Origin: Xenorhabdus sp. BG5
Lineage (GTDB): Bacteria; Pseudomonadota; Gammaproteobacteria; Enterobacterales; Enterobacteriaceae
Assembly: GCF_015163665.1 (NCBI RefSeq)
Contig: NZ_JADEUG010000008.1
Coordinates: forward strand, 62,001 to 126,000
DNA length: 64,000 bases
Reading direction: 5' to 3'
Shown: piece by piece, positions 10,807 through 19,518 of the stretch
Position numbering within the stretch: position 1 is the first letter of the stretch
Layout: each line of letters opens with the position of its first letter
Notes under the pieces: model-generated
The model's input: only the letters and a program-made list of their open reading frames with translations
Databases searched by the model: none
What the model was told of the DNA's origin: nothing
Translations under genes and position numbers: made by a program

Positions 10807-10962
10807 TTAAAAAGATTTAGACCAGTTTGCAAAAGCATTCACCCAACCACCTGAAACTGTATCCAGCAGACTATCGACAAGTTCTTTGCGCTGTGCTTTA
10901 TTCTTATCTGAATTAGTTACTTGGGTTTTGTTTTCTACTATTTCACGTTGTAATTTGCTCAT
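10807..10962 (-). CDS. xyeA: XyeA-family triceptide RiPP precursor peptide (51 aa)
   Basis: A 51-aa gene with a clear AAGGAG ribosome site (10968-10973) before its ATG at 10962. The leader (1-39) is charged and helical and ends in Gly38-Gly39, a double-glycine cleavage site matching the C39 exporter downstream. The predicted 12-residue core is WVNAFANWSKSF. It holds three aromatic-x-polar motifs: Trp40-Val-Asn42, Phe44-Ala-Asn46 and Trp47-Ser-Lys49. Such three-residue motifs are cyclised by Xye/Xnc-type radical SAM enzymes to three-residue cyclophanes (established for the family). It is first in the operon xyeA-xyeB-protease-adaptor-exporter. It ends in two consecutive TAA codons. Bioactivity is unknown from sequence. 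Confidence 0.9.
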   Translation of the reverse strand: MSKLQREIVENKTQVTNSDKNKAQRKELVDSLLDTVSGGWVNAFANWSKSF

Positions 10963-11017
10963 AATATCTCCTTATTTTTAAATTAGATGTCATGCCGAAA
11001 CTCGCGATGACTCTTGG

Positions 11018-11045
11018 AGTATAGGCTCAATAACTTACACAAATA
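11018..11045 (-). promoter_or_regulatory. Putative promoter of the RiPP operon
   Basis: On the minus strand a TATACT -10 hexamer (11018-11023) is preceded by GCC, giving GCCTATACT, which resembles sigma-S extended -10 sequences. A -35 element is weak. Transcription from here would leave an approximately 50-nt leader before xyeA. The region further upstream (11046-11215) is very AT-rich and could bind nucleoid proteins; this is inference. Confidence 0.4.
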
Positions 11046-11218
11046 ATAAATAAAAAGTTAACTATTGATATACCATTTAATTACAATAATAATTATTTTA
11101 TAACGTAACAGCATTAAGTTTCACAGTGATGCGCAATCCTGTCATTTTTTATTGCCTTAAAAAAATAAACTGTCACTAAATATTGCTCACTTAGAAATGA
11201 ATACTCTGGTAACAGTTT

Positions 11219-11309
11219 AAATAGGTTTTCATAATACTAAGCGTATCAAATGTTGGAGTTCCTTACCCCGCACAGGGTAAGGAATACTCCTATTATTTTG
11301 AAACGCTAT
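11219..11309. repeat. Dispersed palindromic repeat, copy 1 (91 bp)
   Basis: This segment has near-identical sequence to 47223-47320 (copy 2), starting AAATAGGTTTTCATAATACT and ending TTTTGAAACGCTAT. The centre is a long hairpin, TTGGAGTTCCTTACCCCG with its near-complement GGGTAAGGAATACTCC. It lies just 3' of azlD on the minus strand and may act as its transcription terminator. It separates azlCD from the RiPP operon downstream. Confidence 0.85.
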
Positions 11310-11332
11310 TTGACCAGAACTCAGATACCCTC

Positions 11333-11668
11333 TCAGGAATAAAACAACCACTGCATCAACATAAAAAACAGCAGAGAAAACCCCAAACTCTTTAAGATTG
11401 AATGCGTATATTTGCTGATAAAATAAGCTAACACTACCGTAATCAAGGCAAATAGATATTTAATATTAAACTGTGCAATTAATTCACTTAGAGTCAGATT
11501 ATTCAATGAAATATTAACGATAATCGTCCCCAGAATAAAACAGATGGCATAATCCAGCGCAGTAATGAGAAAACGCTTTCCCTTTAATAAGCGATTATCA
11601 TTCATCAAAAAAGGAGCTATTCTTAATATAAAACTGATTAATCCCATCAATACGATCAGCAGCATCAT
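11333..11668 (-). CDS. azlD: Branched-chain amino acid exporter small subunit AzlD
   Basis: A 111-aa hydrophobic protein with about four transmembrane helices, including the AzlD-like N-terminus (GLISFILRIAPFLM). AzlD pairs with AzlC as a two-component inner-membrane exporter of branched-chain or related amino acids (family knowledge, YgaZ/YgaH-like). Its start overlaps the azlC stop by 4 nt, indicating translational coupling. A palindromic repeat follows its stop. Confidence 0.85.
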   Translation of the reverse strand: MMLLIVLMGLISFILRIAPFLMNDNRLLKGKRFLITALDYAICFILGTIIVNISLNNLTLSELIAQFNIKYLFALITVVLAYFISKYTHSILKSLGFSLLFFMLMQWLFYS

Positions 11669-12372
11669 AATCTTCTATCCTGTCTGATTCTCTGTTCAAT
11701 GAACGCAATCCCTATCCCACATAAAATTGGGACTATCAGATCGATTAATTTCATATCCACTTCATTCAATAACGGTGCACATAACCCACCCATGACCGTT
11801 GCCAGAACAGACATATCCTTGCCTGAACGCCTGGCAGTCAAGGAGGTGAAATGGACAGGAACCAACATCACGAGGAACAGCGAAAAGGAATCGTAATCCA
11901 GATATTCTGCTGAAATATACCCCAACAAAGTGGCACAGAAGGTGATCACAAAACAGGGTACAGCAACCCCCAGATAAAAATGAAATTGAGATTTCCCATC
12001 CGTGATATTTTCCGCAGAGAGATGTGCGTGCGTCACCGTATAAGTGCTGGCGCTAAATCCTAACATCGACAGCAAAATATTTCGCTTAGGGATGCCACGA
12101 AAATATTGTGACATCACTATCGCCATCAAGAAAAAGCGGAAGTTAATCAGCAATGCCAAAATGATAACAGAAAGTATCGCCCCATCAGCCAGATAACCAA
12201 CCGCAGCCACTTGTAACGGTGCGGCATATATCAACAATGATCCGACCAACGTTTCCATTAATGGGATACCGTGACTTTGATAAAGCGCACCAATCGAAGT
12301 AAAAATAAAGAAAAAAGAGATACAAACAGGCAAAGAATCAACCATGCCTTTCCGAAAGAGTGAATTCAACAC
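11665..12372 (-). CDS. azlC: Branched-chain amino acid exporter large subunit AzlC
   Basis: A 235-aa AzlC-family membrane protein with several transmembrane helices. The conserved AAPLQ in SLLIYAAPLQVAAV and the NFRFFLMA segment are typical of the YgaZ/AzlC family. It forms the exporter with AzlD. The assigned start is the GTG at 12372 (GTG-TTG-AAT-TCA); an ATG ten codons in (MVDSLPV) is possible but poorly spaced. It is divergent from the binding-protein gene at 12585. Confidence 0.88.
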   Translation of the reverse strand: MLNSLFRKGMVDSLPVCISFFFIFTSIGALYQSHGIPLMETLVGSLLIYAAPLQVAAVGYLADGAILSVIILALLINFRFFLMAIVMSQYFRGIPKRNILLSMLGFSASTYTVTHAHLSAENITDGKSQFHFYLGVAVPCFVITFCATLLGYISAEYLDYDSFSLFLVMLVPVHFTSLTARRSGKDMSVLATVMGGLCAPLLNEVDMKLIDLIVPILCGIGIAFIEQRIRQDRRL

Positions 12373-12584
12373 TTGGCACCTATCTTAGCGTTATATTTAG
12401 GGTAACTGAGAAGCTGATATAGCTTATAGTAAATATAATTAAACAATAATCAATATGACCCTGATTTATCAGCAGTAACATCAGGATATGATATAACTTT
12501 ATTTTATATATAAGGCTTATGATATTACCGCTATAGTGAAAATAATTTTAAAAACAATAATTCCCCCTTGGAGAAATAGATAAC

Positions 12585-13352
12585 ATGAAAGCCGTACTAA
12601 ATATATTATTAGCGGGCATTATTCAATTGGGTTTCACCCACTTCTCTTATGCACAATCTACCCTTGATAACATTCATTCCACAGGCATATTCAGGATTGG
12701 GACTGAAGGCGCCTATGCCCCATTCAGTTATCATGACACCTCTGGAAAACTGACCGGATTTGATGTGGAAATCGGCCGTGAAATCGCACTTCGCATGAAA
12801 GTGAAGCCTGAATTTATTGAAGGTAAATGGGATGGCTTGATTGGTGGGCTTGATGCCGGACGTTTCGATGCTGTGATGAACCAAATCGCTATTACACCGG
12901 AACGCGAGAAAAAATACAGTTTCTCCCTGCCTTACGTGATTTCAGAAGCCGTACTGATTACCCGAAAAGATAACAACGATATTAAGACATTTAGCGACTT
13001 AAAAGGGAAAAAATCGGCACATACCCTGACCAATAACTTTGCCCAGATCGCCAGACATTATGGCGCCGACATTATCGGCACGAATGGCTTTAATCAGGAA
13101 GTCGATTTGGTGAGTACCGGCCGTGCAGATGCAACAATCAACGATAAACTTTCTTACCTCGATTACAAAAAACATCGCCCAGAGGCTCCGGTAAAAATTG
13201 TTGCCGCAGATACCCAGGCAGCACAATCTGCTGTGTTATTACGCAAAAATGACACTGAATTAAAAACCGCAGTCGATAAAGCGATTACTGAGATAAAAGC
13301 GGATGGCACTTATCAACGTATCTGGGATAAATATTTCGCCGAAAGCGACTAA
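12585..13352 (+). CDS. Amino-acid (cystine-type) ABC transporter substrate-binding protein 1
   Basis: A 255-aa periplasmic binding protein with a signal peptide (cleavage near YAQS). The family-3 solute-binding fold shows in GTEGAYAPFSYHD, GFDVEIGREIA and the TGRADATINDKLSY region, all close to TcyJ/FliY-like cystine binders. It is followed by a terminator-like hairpin, then the permease and ATPase. A second, clearly paralogous binding protein closes the operon at 15003. The exact substrate cannot be read from sequence; cystine or another polar amino acid is likely. Confidence 0.88.
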   Translation: MKAVLNILLAGIIQLGFTHFSYAQSTLDNIHSTGIFRIGTEGAYAPFSYHDTSGKLTGFDVEIGREIALRMKVKPEFIEGKWDGLIGGLDAGRFDAVMNQIAITPEREKKYSFSLPYVISEAVLITRKDNNDIKTFSDLKGKKSAHTLTNNFAQIARHYGADIIGTNGFNQEVDLVSTGRADATINDKLSYLDYKKHRPEAPVKIVAADTQAAQSAVLLRKNDTELKTAVDKAITEIKADGTYQRIWDKYFAESD

Positions 13353-13369
13353 TCAATAATGAAAATAAG

Positions 13370-13391
13370 AGCCTAATGGAATAGGCTTTTA
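13370..13391 (+). terminator. Terminator/attenuator after binding protein 1
   Basis: AGCCTA (13370-13375) and TAGGCT (13382-13387) form a 6-bp stem with a six-base loop, followed by TTT. It lies between the binding-protein gene and the permease. Partial termination here would make binding protein exceed membrane components. Confidence 0.6.
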
Positions 13392-13515
13392 AAATAAATC
13401 TTAGGTTCTAAGCTATAACTTTATTGTATATAGAGTTCACCTTTTCTTGCCATATCATCATTAAAACAACCCTATAAAAAATAAACATATTTTTAATATC
13501 TATCAGGAAGGTTCT

Positions 13516-14223
13516 ATGACCCCATCATGGCTCAATTTAGCGTTGGATTCTCTATGGCCGATGATTTACGCCGGCCTGACATTCACTATTCCCCTCACGC
13601 TGATTACATTCGTACTTGGGATCTCATTGGGGTTTATCGTTGCTTTAATTAGGCTATATGGTCCTAAGCCACTGGTTGCTGTCGCTCGATTTTACGTCTG
13701 GTTGATTCGCGGTACGCCTCTGTTGGTTCAGTTATTCCTGATCTTCTACGCTCTGCCCAGCGCAGGCATTACTTTGGACGCGTTCACCTCCGCCATTATC
13801 GGCTTTACCCTAAATGTCGGTGCCTATACCTCAGAAGTGATCCGTGCCGCATTAATCTCGGTTCCCAAAGGGCAATGGGAAGCTTCTCACTCTATCGGCA
13901 TGAGTTGGTGGCAATCACTGCGCCGAATTATTCTGCCACAAGCGGCGCGGGTTTCGATTCCTCCCTTGTCCAATACTTTTATTTCGCTGGTAAAAGACAC
14001 CTCTCTGGCTTCTGTTATTACCGTGCCAGAAATGTTTCTGGCGGCACAACGCATCGCAGCCGTCACCTATCAACCGTTAATCCTGTATACCGAAGCCGCC
14101 ATTCTCTACCTTCTCTTGAGTTCAGTATTATCGGCACTGCAAGTGCGGTTGGAAAAGAAATTCGCTCAGCAAAACAGCAGTCACCATAAGGAAGCCAAAA
14201 ATGATTCAGCTTACCAACATTGA
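13516..14223 (+). CDS. Amino-acid ABC transporter permease
   Basis: A 235-aa inner-membrane permease of the HisM/GlnP/TcyL family with about five helices. The EAA loop that contacts the ATPase is visible (WEASHSIGMSWWQSLRRIILPQA), and IRGTPLLVQL marks the first conserved segment. The ribosome site AGGAAGG lies before the ATG. The ATPase gene overlaps its 3' end by 23 nt. Confidence 0.92.
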   Translation: MTPSWLNLALDSLWPMIYAGLTFTIPLTLITFVLGISLGFIVALIRLYGPKPLVAVARFYVWLIRGTPLLVQLFLIFYALPSAGITLDAFTSAIIGFTLNVGAYTSEVIRAALISVPKGQWEASHSIGMSWWQSLRRIILPQAARVSIPPLSNTFISLVKDTSLASVITVPEMFLAAQRIAAVTYQPLILYTEAAILYLLLSSVLSALQVRLEKKFAQQNSSHHKEAKNDSAYQH

Positions 14224-14965
14224 AAAAAGTTTCGACGGACAGAAGGTGCTGAAAAATATTAGCCTGACGATTAAAGAAGGCAGCTTGACGGCACTGATTG
14301 GCCCTTCCGGTAGCGGTAAAAGTACCTTGCTGCGTTGCATTAACCTGTTGGAGATCCCACAGGTTGGCAAGCTGGAAATTGGCAAAGAGCAGATCACTTT
14401 TACGGGTAAGGAACGATTGCCGCATCGGGAAATCCAGCGTTTTAGCCTGCAAACCGGCATGGTATTCCAGAACTTTCAGCTTTTCCCGCATCTGACTGTG
14501 ATCGAAAACATTATGGAAGGGCTGATTTGGGTACAGAAATGGTCCCGCGAACGTGCCAGAGAACGGGCGCTAGCGTTGCTGGAAAAAGTCGGCTTATCCC
14601 ACAAAGCGGATGTTTGGCCAGCCACACTGTCAGGTGGTCAGCAGCAGCGTGTGGCCATCGCCAGAGCGATGGCTCCTTCCCCCAAAGTGCTGCTGTGCGA
14701 TGAACCGACTTCGGCGCTTGATCCCGAATTATCCAAAGAAGTCGTTTCGGTTTTGAAACAGTTAGCCGGAGAAGGCACCACCATGTTAATGGCAACGCAC
14801 GATTTGCGCCTGGCGGCTAATCTTGCTCATGATGTCGTATTTCTGGAATCTGGCGAAATTATTGAATCGGGTACGGCAAAAAACCTCTTTACCCGCCCCA
14901 GTAAAGTGCGAACTGTCGAGTTTATCTCAACCTTGACAGAAACCTTACCGGATTGGGAAATATAG
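14201..14965 (+). CDS. Amino-acid ABC transporter ATP-binding protein
   Basis: A 254-aa polar-amino-acid-type ATPase. Walker A is GPSGSGKST (about 32-40), the Q-loop is MVFQNFQLFPH, the signature is LSGGQQQR and Walker B is VLLCDEPTSALDP. It energises uptake with the permease it overlaps. The ATPase sits between the permease and the second binding protein. Confidence 0.93.
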   Translation: MIQLTNIEKSFDGQKVLKNISLTIKEGSLTALIGPSGSGKSTLLRCINLLEIPQVGKLEIGKEQITFTGKERLPHREIQRFSLQTGMVFQNFQLFPHLTVIENIMEGLIWVQKWSRERARERALALLEKVGLSHKADVWPATLSGGQQQRVAIARAMAPSPKVLLCDEPTSALDPELSKEVVSVLKQLAGEGTTMLMATHDLRLAANLAHDVVFLESGEIIESGTAKNLFTRPSKVRTVEFISTLTETLPDWEI

Positions 14966-15002
14966 CGAGCAGTCACGTACATTATTTATTCGGAGAAACA
15001 CG

Positions 15003-15776
15003 ATGAAAAAAATTTTGAATTTATTACTGGCAAGTGCGACTGCCCTTGCTATTTCTGCCCCTGGCTATGCTGGCGAAGATTTTGATGCCATCAAAGCCTC
15101 TGGTATCTTTAAGATTGGCACGGAAGGCACTTATCCTCCTTTTACTTACCACGATGCCAGCAATAAATTAATCGGCTTTGACGTGGATATCGCACGGGAA
15201 ATTGCCCGACGTTTGAACGTCAAACCTGAATTTATGGAAGTCAAATGGGATGGTTTGATTGCCGGATTAGATGCTAAACGTTTTGACGCGGTTATCAACC
15301 AAGTCGGTGTCACCCCCGAACGGGCAGCGAAATACAGTTTTTCCATTCCTTATACGACTTCTCAGGTTGTGTTGATAACCCGTAACGATAACAGTGATAT
15401 TAAAACCTTCGCAGATATTAAAGGTAAACGCTCAGCCCAATCATTGACCAGCAATTACGGGCAACTGGCAACGTCTTACGGCGCAAGTTTGGTCAGTACA
15501 GATGGCTTTAACCAGGCCATTGATCTGGTTGCTACCGGACGCGCTGATGCCACACTCAATGATCGTCTGTCATTCCTTGACTTCAAAAAACAGCGCCCTA
15601 ATGCACCGGTAAAAATTGTCGCCCAGCAAACCGATGCGAGCAAATCAGCCGTCTTGCTGCGTAAAGGGGATGCTGAGTTACTGGAAGCAGTGAATAAGGC
15701 CCTGCAAGAGATAAAGGATGACGGGACGTATGCCCGTATCTCTGAGAAATATTTTGGCGTAGATATTTCCAAATAA
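15003..15776 (+). CDS. Amino-acid (cystine-type) ABC transporter substrate-binding protein 2
   Basis: A 257-aa periplasmic binding protein with a signal peptide (cleavage after GYAG). It is strongly similar to the protein at 12585 over its length (shared GTEG-Y-PF-YHD, GFDV-I-REIA-R, KWDGLI-GLDA-RFDAV). The two genes bracket one permease/ATPase pair, so the transporter may use alternate receptors of different specificity. A terminator follows. Confidence 0.9.
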   Translation: MKKILNLLLASATALAISAPGYAGEDFDAIKASGIFKIGTEGTYPPFTYHDASNKLIGFDVDIAREIARRLNVKPEFMEVKWDGLIAGLDAKRFDAVINQVGVTPERAAKYSFSIPYTTSQVVLITRNDNSDIKTFADIKGKRSAQSLTSNYGQLATSYGASLVSTDGFNQAIDLVATGRADATLNDRLSFLDFKKQRPNAPVKIVAQQTDASKSAVLLRKGDAELLEAVNKALQEIKDDGTYARISEKYFGVDISK

Positions 15777-15799
15777 AATTTTCTTTGCTTGAGAATATG

Positions 15800-15830
15800 G
15801 CGGCATTTTTTATATTAGGCCGCTTTATTT
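15800..15830 (+). terminator. Terminator after binding protein 2
   Basis: GCGGC (15800-15804) pairs with GCCGC (15819-15823) and is followed by TTTATTT. It would end the ABC importer transcript. Confidence 0.6.
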
Positions 15831-15992
15831 ATATTAAAAAATAACACACCTTCACAAATCAGCATCATTTATTAATGTTAATTAATATATTTAAATACAC
15901 AAAATCATTTAACCAAACGCTATAAAAATTTATGATTCAATTTATTTCACTGAAAACAAAACAACCTACAAATGAGTTAAGGAAAATAAATA

Positions 15993-16967
15993 ATGCTATC
16001 GGAAATGACCACTGCTTATCGTAAATCTAACGCATTGTTTGCTTTTGTAGAAAGCAAAGCACCACTATATTTAAGTACCCAAGATGGAAAGACTCTGGAA
16101 CAACTTGCTCAACTATGCGATGTTTCCCAAGATAGATTCCATCGGCTATTGAATTATATGCTATCTCTTAATGTATTAACAAAAAAAGATGACAAATTTT
16201 ACCTTACTGAGCAATGTTCATCACTAAGTGATCCAAACAGCCTTGAAACACTACATGTAAAATTCGAATTAAGTCCAATCAGCTGGAATGCATGGTCACA
16301 ATACAGTGCATCCTTAAGTAAAATAAATAGTAAATCGGCTTTTGAACTTAGTCATCAAGAGAAATTTTTTGACTATTTAAGTCATGAACATAATAAATCG
16401 CTTAAATCTACTTTTGATCATTTAATGACAAAAATTACCGACACAATGAATAAACATATTATTGAGCACATTCCCCTAAATGGTATTTATTCGATCATGG
16501 ATATAGGAGGAGGTCAAGGCTCTTTAGCCAAAAATATAAAAATGCATTACCCACATATCCAATGCCACGTTATGGATCAGTATGATTTTACTGAACGAGA
16601 ATCAGAAGAAATCACTTTTATCAATGGCGATTTCTTTTCCTTTATTCCATCAGGATATGACGCTTATTGCATGAAAAATGTTTTGCATAATTGGCCAGAT
16701 AATCAAGCCATTGATATTCTCAGGAATTGCCATAAGGCAATGGGTGAAGATTCCGTTTTATATATTATCGATATGCTTAAAGATCAAAATGATGCAGAGG
16801 CAGAGTCATTTGATTTACATATGGATATCCTTTTATCAGGTAAAGAACGGTATCAATCAGAATTTGAATCTGTAGCAAAACAGGCTGGACTTTCTATCAC
16901 AAATACCTATAACCTGAATTTTTCCCTAACGGGAGGCAGCCAATACATTATTGAAATGAAAAAATAA
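15993..16967 (+). CDS. SAM-dependent O-methyltransferase, winged-helix dimerisation type
   Basis: A 324-aa class I methyltransferase of the plant-COMT/acetylserotonin-type family often found in secondary metabolism. The N-terminal half (about 1-95) is a winged-helix dimerisation domain. The SAM site DIGGGQGSLA lies at about 170-179, with acidic loop and LHNW (KNVLHNWPDNQAI), where the His is the usual catalytic base for O-methylation. The start has an AAGGAAA ribosome site. It ends 4 nt before the convergent PrpF gene. Substrate unknown; no obvious pathway partner in the next genes. Confidence 0.85.
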   Translation: MLSEMTTAYRKSNALFAFVESKAPLYLSTQDGKTLEQLAQLCDVSQDRFHRLLNYMLSLNVLTKKDDKFYLTEQCSSLSDPNSLETLHVKFELSPISWNAWSQYSASLSKINSKSAFELSHQEKFFDYLSHEHNKSLKSTFDHLMTKITDTMNKHIIEHIPLNGIYSIMDIGGGQGSLAKNIKMHYPHIQCHVMDQYDFTERESEEITFINGDFFSFIPSGYDAYCMKNVLHNWPDNQAIDILRNCHKAMGEDSVLYIIDMLKDQNDAEAESFDLHMDILLSGKERYQSEFESVAKQAGLSITNTYNLNFSLTGGSQYIIEMKK

Positions 16968-16971
16968 AGTT

Positions 16972-18144
16972 TTAATAATCTGAATTTGAGATAAGAAATT
17001 GTGTCATTATTTTTTCTAACTCATCGCTAGGATTATAAATAAAAAATTCACCTTTCATCAAAATTTGGGCATTTCTCTGCACACTTGCATACTTTATATA
17101 TTCACCATCATGTGTGATACTAAATTTGGATATCCCAGACAAATGCTCAATCCGTACAGTAGAGTGACCGTTAACCCTATTAGCATAATAAAGATGACTG
17201 GCAACCGTTCCGGGAAAACAGCAAGCAGCAGCTAAGCAGCAACCACCGGATACCGCGACAGATAAATGAACGTTTTTGGGCGTGAGATACCTGATAGTAA
17301 TATCTCCTTTGGATAAAGAAGGCGCAACGATGGCGACTTTGGGTTGAGTGATAGATTCTGTTAAATCCTTTTCATTCATCACTGCTCCATTGTTCTGACG
17401 AATTCCCATCTTAATCCCCATCTCTACCCTGATTTGCATGATTTTTTCTTGTAATACTTGATTATTTTTAATTTCATTGGGATTTTCGTAACCCGAAACT
17501 CCCAAACTTTCTGCATTGATAATAATCATCGGTACAGCGACATCAATACACGTGACCGGAACTCCATTCACTTTATCAATCAAATTTCCTGTCGGAAAAA
17601 GGGCTTTTGTTTTTGAACATGCAGGATCCGCAAATGACACATTAATCTCAGGAAAATCACCCACCACACCAGGTATATGTGCCAGTTGGTATTTAGGTGA
17701 CACATTCGCCATCGTACACACAATATTTTTATTGGTATTTGTATTATAAATACTTAACTTTCCATCGGGCATTAGCAACTTTTCCTCTGGGAGATCTCTT
17801 ATTACCAAGGGTATTGATGAGGTCATATTTCCACAGTTAACTTCCCACGATACGGTACTACTCTCTTTTTCAAGTTGAGCAAAAGTGCTAATCACCTTTT
17901 TAGCTTGATAATCGATATCAATAATAAAAGCTTTATTACTGGTTGTCGTTTCCCTGCCCAATCCCTGTAGTTGTTTATTATTTTCATTTTTTCCTTCAAG
18001 GGGTACTCCCATGATATGCCTAAGAATTTCTTCTTTGAGTTCTTTTTTTTCTGGTAGATGTTTTTGTAATAAAACGATACCGGTTGAAGTTCCGCCTCTC
18101 ACATAATAGAGAGGAATGCGAATAGGAAAAGATAATTTTTTCAT
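16972..18144 (-). CDS. PrpF-family isomerase (aconitate/4-oxalomesaconate type)
   Basis: A 390-aa protein of the PrpF family, which has a diaminopimelate-epimerase fold. It carries the N-terminal RIPLYYVRGGTSTGI signature, Cys104 in VNCGNMTSS and the late Gly/Cys-rich loop VSGGCCLAAACC. Known members isomerise aconitate, methylaconitate or 4-oxalomesaconate using Cys or Lys acid/base chemistry. No prp, lig or gal genes are adjacent, so the substrate is open. It is transcribed toward the methyltransferase. Confidence 0.82.
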   Translation of the reverse strand: MKKLSFPIRIPLYYVRGGTSTGIVLLQKHLPEKKELKEEILRHIMGVPLEGKNENNKQLQGLGRETTTSNKAFIIDIDYQAKKVISTFAQLEKESSTVSWEVNCGNMTSSIPLVIRDLPEEKLLMPDGKLSIYNTNTNKNIVCTMANVSPKYQLAHIPGVVGDFPEINVSFADPACSKTKALFPTGNLIDKVNGVPVTCIDVAVPMIIINAESLGVSGYENPNEIKNNQVLQEKIMQIRVEMGIKMGIRQNNGAVMNEKDLTESITQPKVAIVAPSLSKGDITIRYLTPKNVHLSVAVSGGCCLAAACCFPGTVASHLYYANRVNGHSTVRIEHLSGISKFSITHDGEYIKYASVQRNAQILMKGEFFIYNPSDELEKIMTQFLISNSDY

Positions 18145-18529
18145 ATTATTACTATGATTAAGTTAGTTTTGTTATTGTTTAATAACATCATGAAACAGAA
18201 AAAATATATTGCATTAATGATAAACAAAACATAAACAAGGATTCTATTTATTAGTAATAGATTGTTGTGACTAATAACACCAAAGAGTTAAAAGGTATTC
18301 AGGCCATACATCCAGTTCTGATAAAAATAGCGCCCACTAAATCCCAAGTTTTTTATGACTATTTTTAATAACACAATTAATTAACGAGCTGATTATTTTG
18401 ATTGATTTTTTATTAACATCAGGTTAAATGAGGTTTATTTATATAGCTTAAGATATAGGAGCTATCATATTTTCCATCAAAATAAAGTATTTATAATCAA
18501 TAGAACTCAAAAGTTGACGGGCGAATATA
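18145..18529. other. AT-rich intergenic gap
   Basis: A 385-bp AT-rich interval between two divergently transcribed genes (prpF-like and rpn-like). It should hold both promoters. I see no gene, repeat or RNA structure I can support. Confidence 0.5.
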
Positions 18530-19468
18530 ATGAATAAAAAGACCACATCCACACCCCATGATGCGGCTTTCAAAGGATTTATGACTCAGATTGAAAACGC
18601 TAAAGATTTTTTTGACATCCACCTACCAGAAAAAATCAAGCAACTGTGTGATCTTAGCACATTAACGTTAACCAACTCGTCATTCATCGACCGACAGTTG
18701 CGTTCAAGAATGTCAGATGTCCTCTATTCGGTGCAAACGCAACAAGGGGAGGGTTATATCTATATCCTGGTTGAACATCAGTCTACCCCAGATAAAATAA
18801 TGGCATGGCGAATGATGCATTATTCTTTTATGGCGATGAATCAGCATCTGCAACAGGGAAACAAGACACTGCCGTTGGTTGTACCCGTTTTGTTTTACCA
18901 CGGTGATCGCAGCCCTTATCCTTTCCAGCAAACCTGGACGCAATGCTTTCCGTTGCCCGAATTGGCGAAAGAGATATACTTTAATCCATTTCCGTTAGTC
19001 GATGTCACTGTGATTGATGATAATGAACTGGTGAATCATCGCAAAATCGCCGTGATGGAACTGGCTATGAAGCATAAAAATTTGCGGGAAGGGTTTAAGG
19101 CCGTGACCACGTTATTGGCACAGGCCCTTAAGCACAATTATAATAGTGACAATGATGTGGTCACTATTCTTCATTACCTGTTTAACACGATGGATTCACC
19201 GCATTTTGAACAGATTATTCAGCAACTGATTGAACAGACAGATAGTCGTCAGGAGGTGATTATGACTATTGCTCAACGATTACACGAAAAAGGCCGGAAA
19301 GAAGGCCTTCAGCAAGGTCTTCAACGAGGCGTGCAACAAGGGGAAGAAAAGGGTCAACGTGATGCGCGACTCGAAATAGCACGTAACCTGTTGAAAAATG
19401 GTGCTAGTATCGAACTAATTATGGAAAGTACCGGCCTGAGCCGTGAAGAACTGCTTTCCCTGCAATAA
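18530..19468 (+). CDS. Rpn-family recombination-promoting nuclease / putative transposase (YhgA-like)
   Basis: A 312-aa protein of the Rpn (YhgA-like) PD-(D/E)XK family. The N-terminus has HDAAFKGFM, and the nuclease core has Asp in MSDVLYSV and the E-x-Q motif in LVEHQST. The C-terminal part is a Gly/Gln-rich repeat (GLQQGLQRGVQQGEEKG) followed by a small helical tail ending in STGLSREELLSL. E. coli Rpn proteins are DNA nucleases that promote RecA-independent recombination. They are frequent in accessory DNA of Xenorhabdus and Photorhabdus. It appears intact. Confidence 0.88.
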   Translation: MNKKTTSTPHDAAFKGFMTQIENAKDFFDIHLPEKIKQLCDLSTLTLTNSSFIDRQLRSRMSDVLYSVQTQQGEGYIYILVEHQSTPDKIMAWRMMHYSFMAMNQHLQQGNKTLPLVVPVLFYHGDRSPYPFQQTWTQCFPLPELAKEIYFNPFPLVDVTVIDDNELVNHRKIAVMELAMKHKNLREGFKAVTTLLAQALKHNYNSDNDVVTILHYLFNTMDSPHFEQIIQQLIEQTDSRQEVIMTIAQRLHEKGRKEGLQQGLQRGVQQGEEKGQRDARLEIARNLLKNGASIELIMESTGLSREELLSLQ

Positions 19469-19496
19469 CCTCTCATCATTCCCTTTTCGCATTCTC

Positions 19497-19518
19497 TTAC
19501 CCGCGTTTTTGGCGGGTA
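19497..19518 (+). terminator. Hairpin after the rpn-like gene
   Basis: TACCCGC and GCGGGTA, separated by a T-rich loop (GTTTTTG), form a stem in the short gap before yjgM. There is no T-run after it on the plus strand, so termination efficiency is uncertain. Confidence 0.4.
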
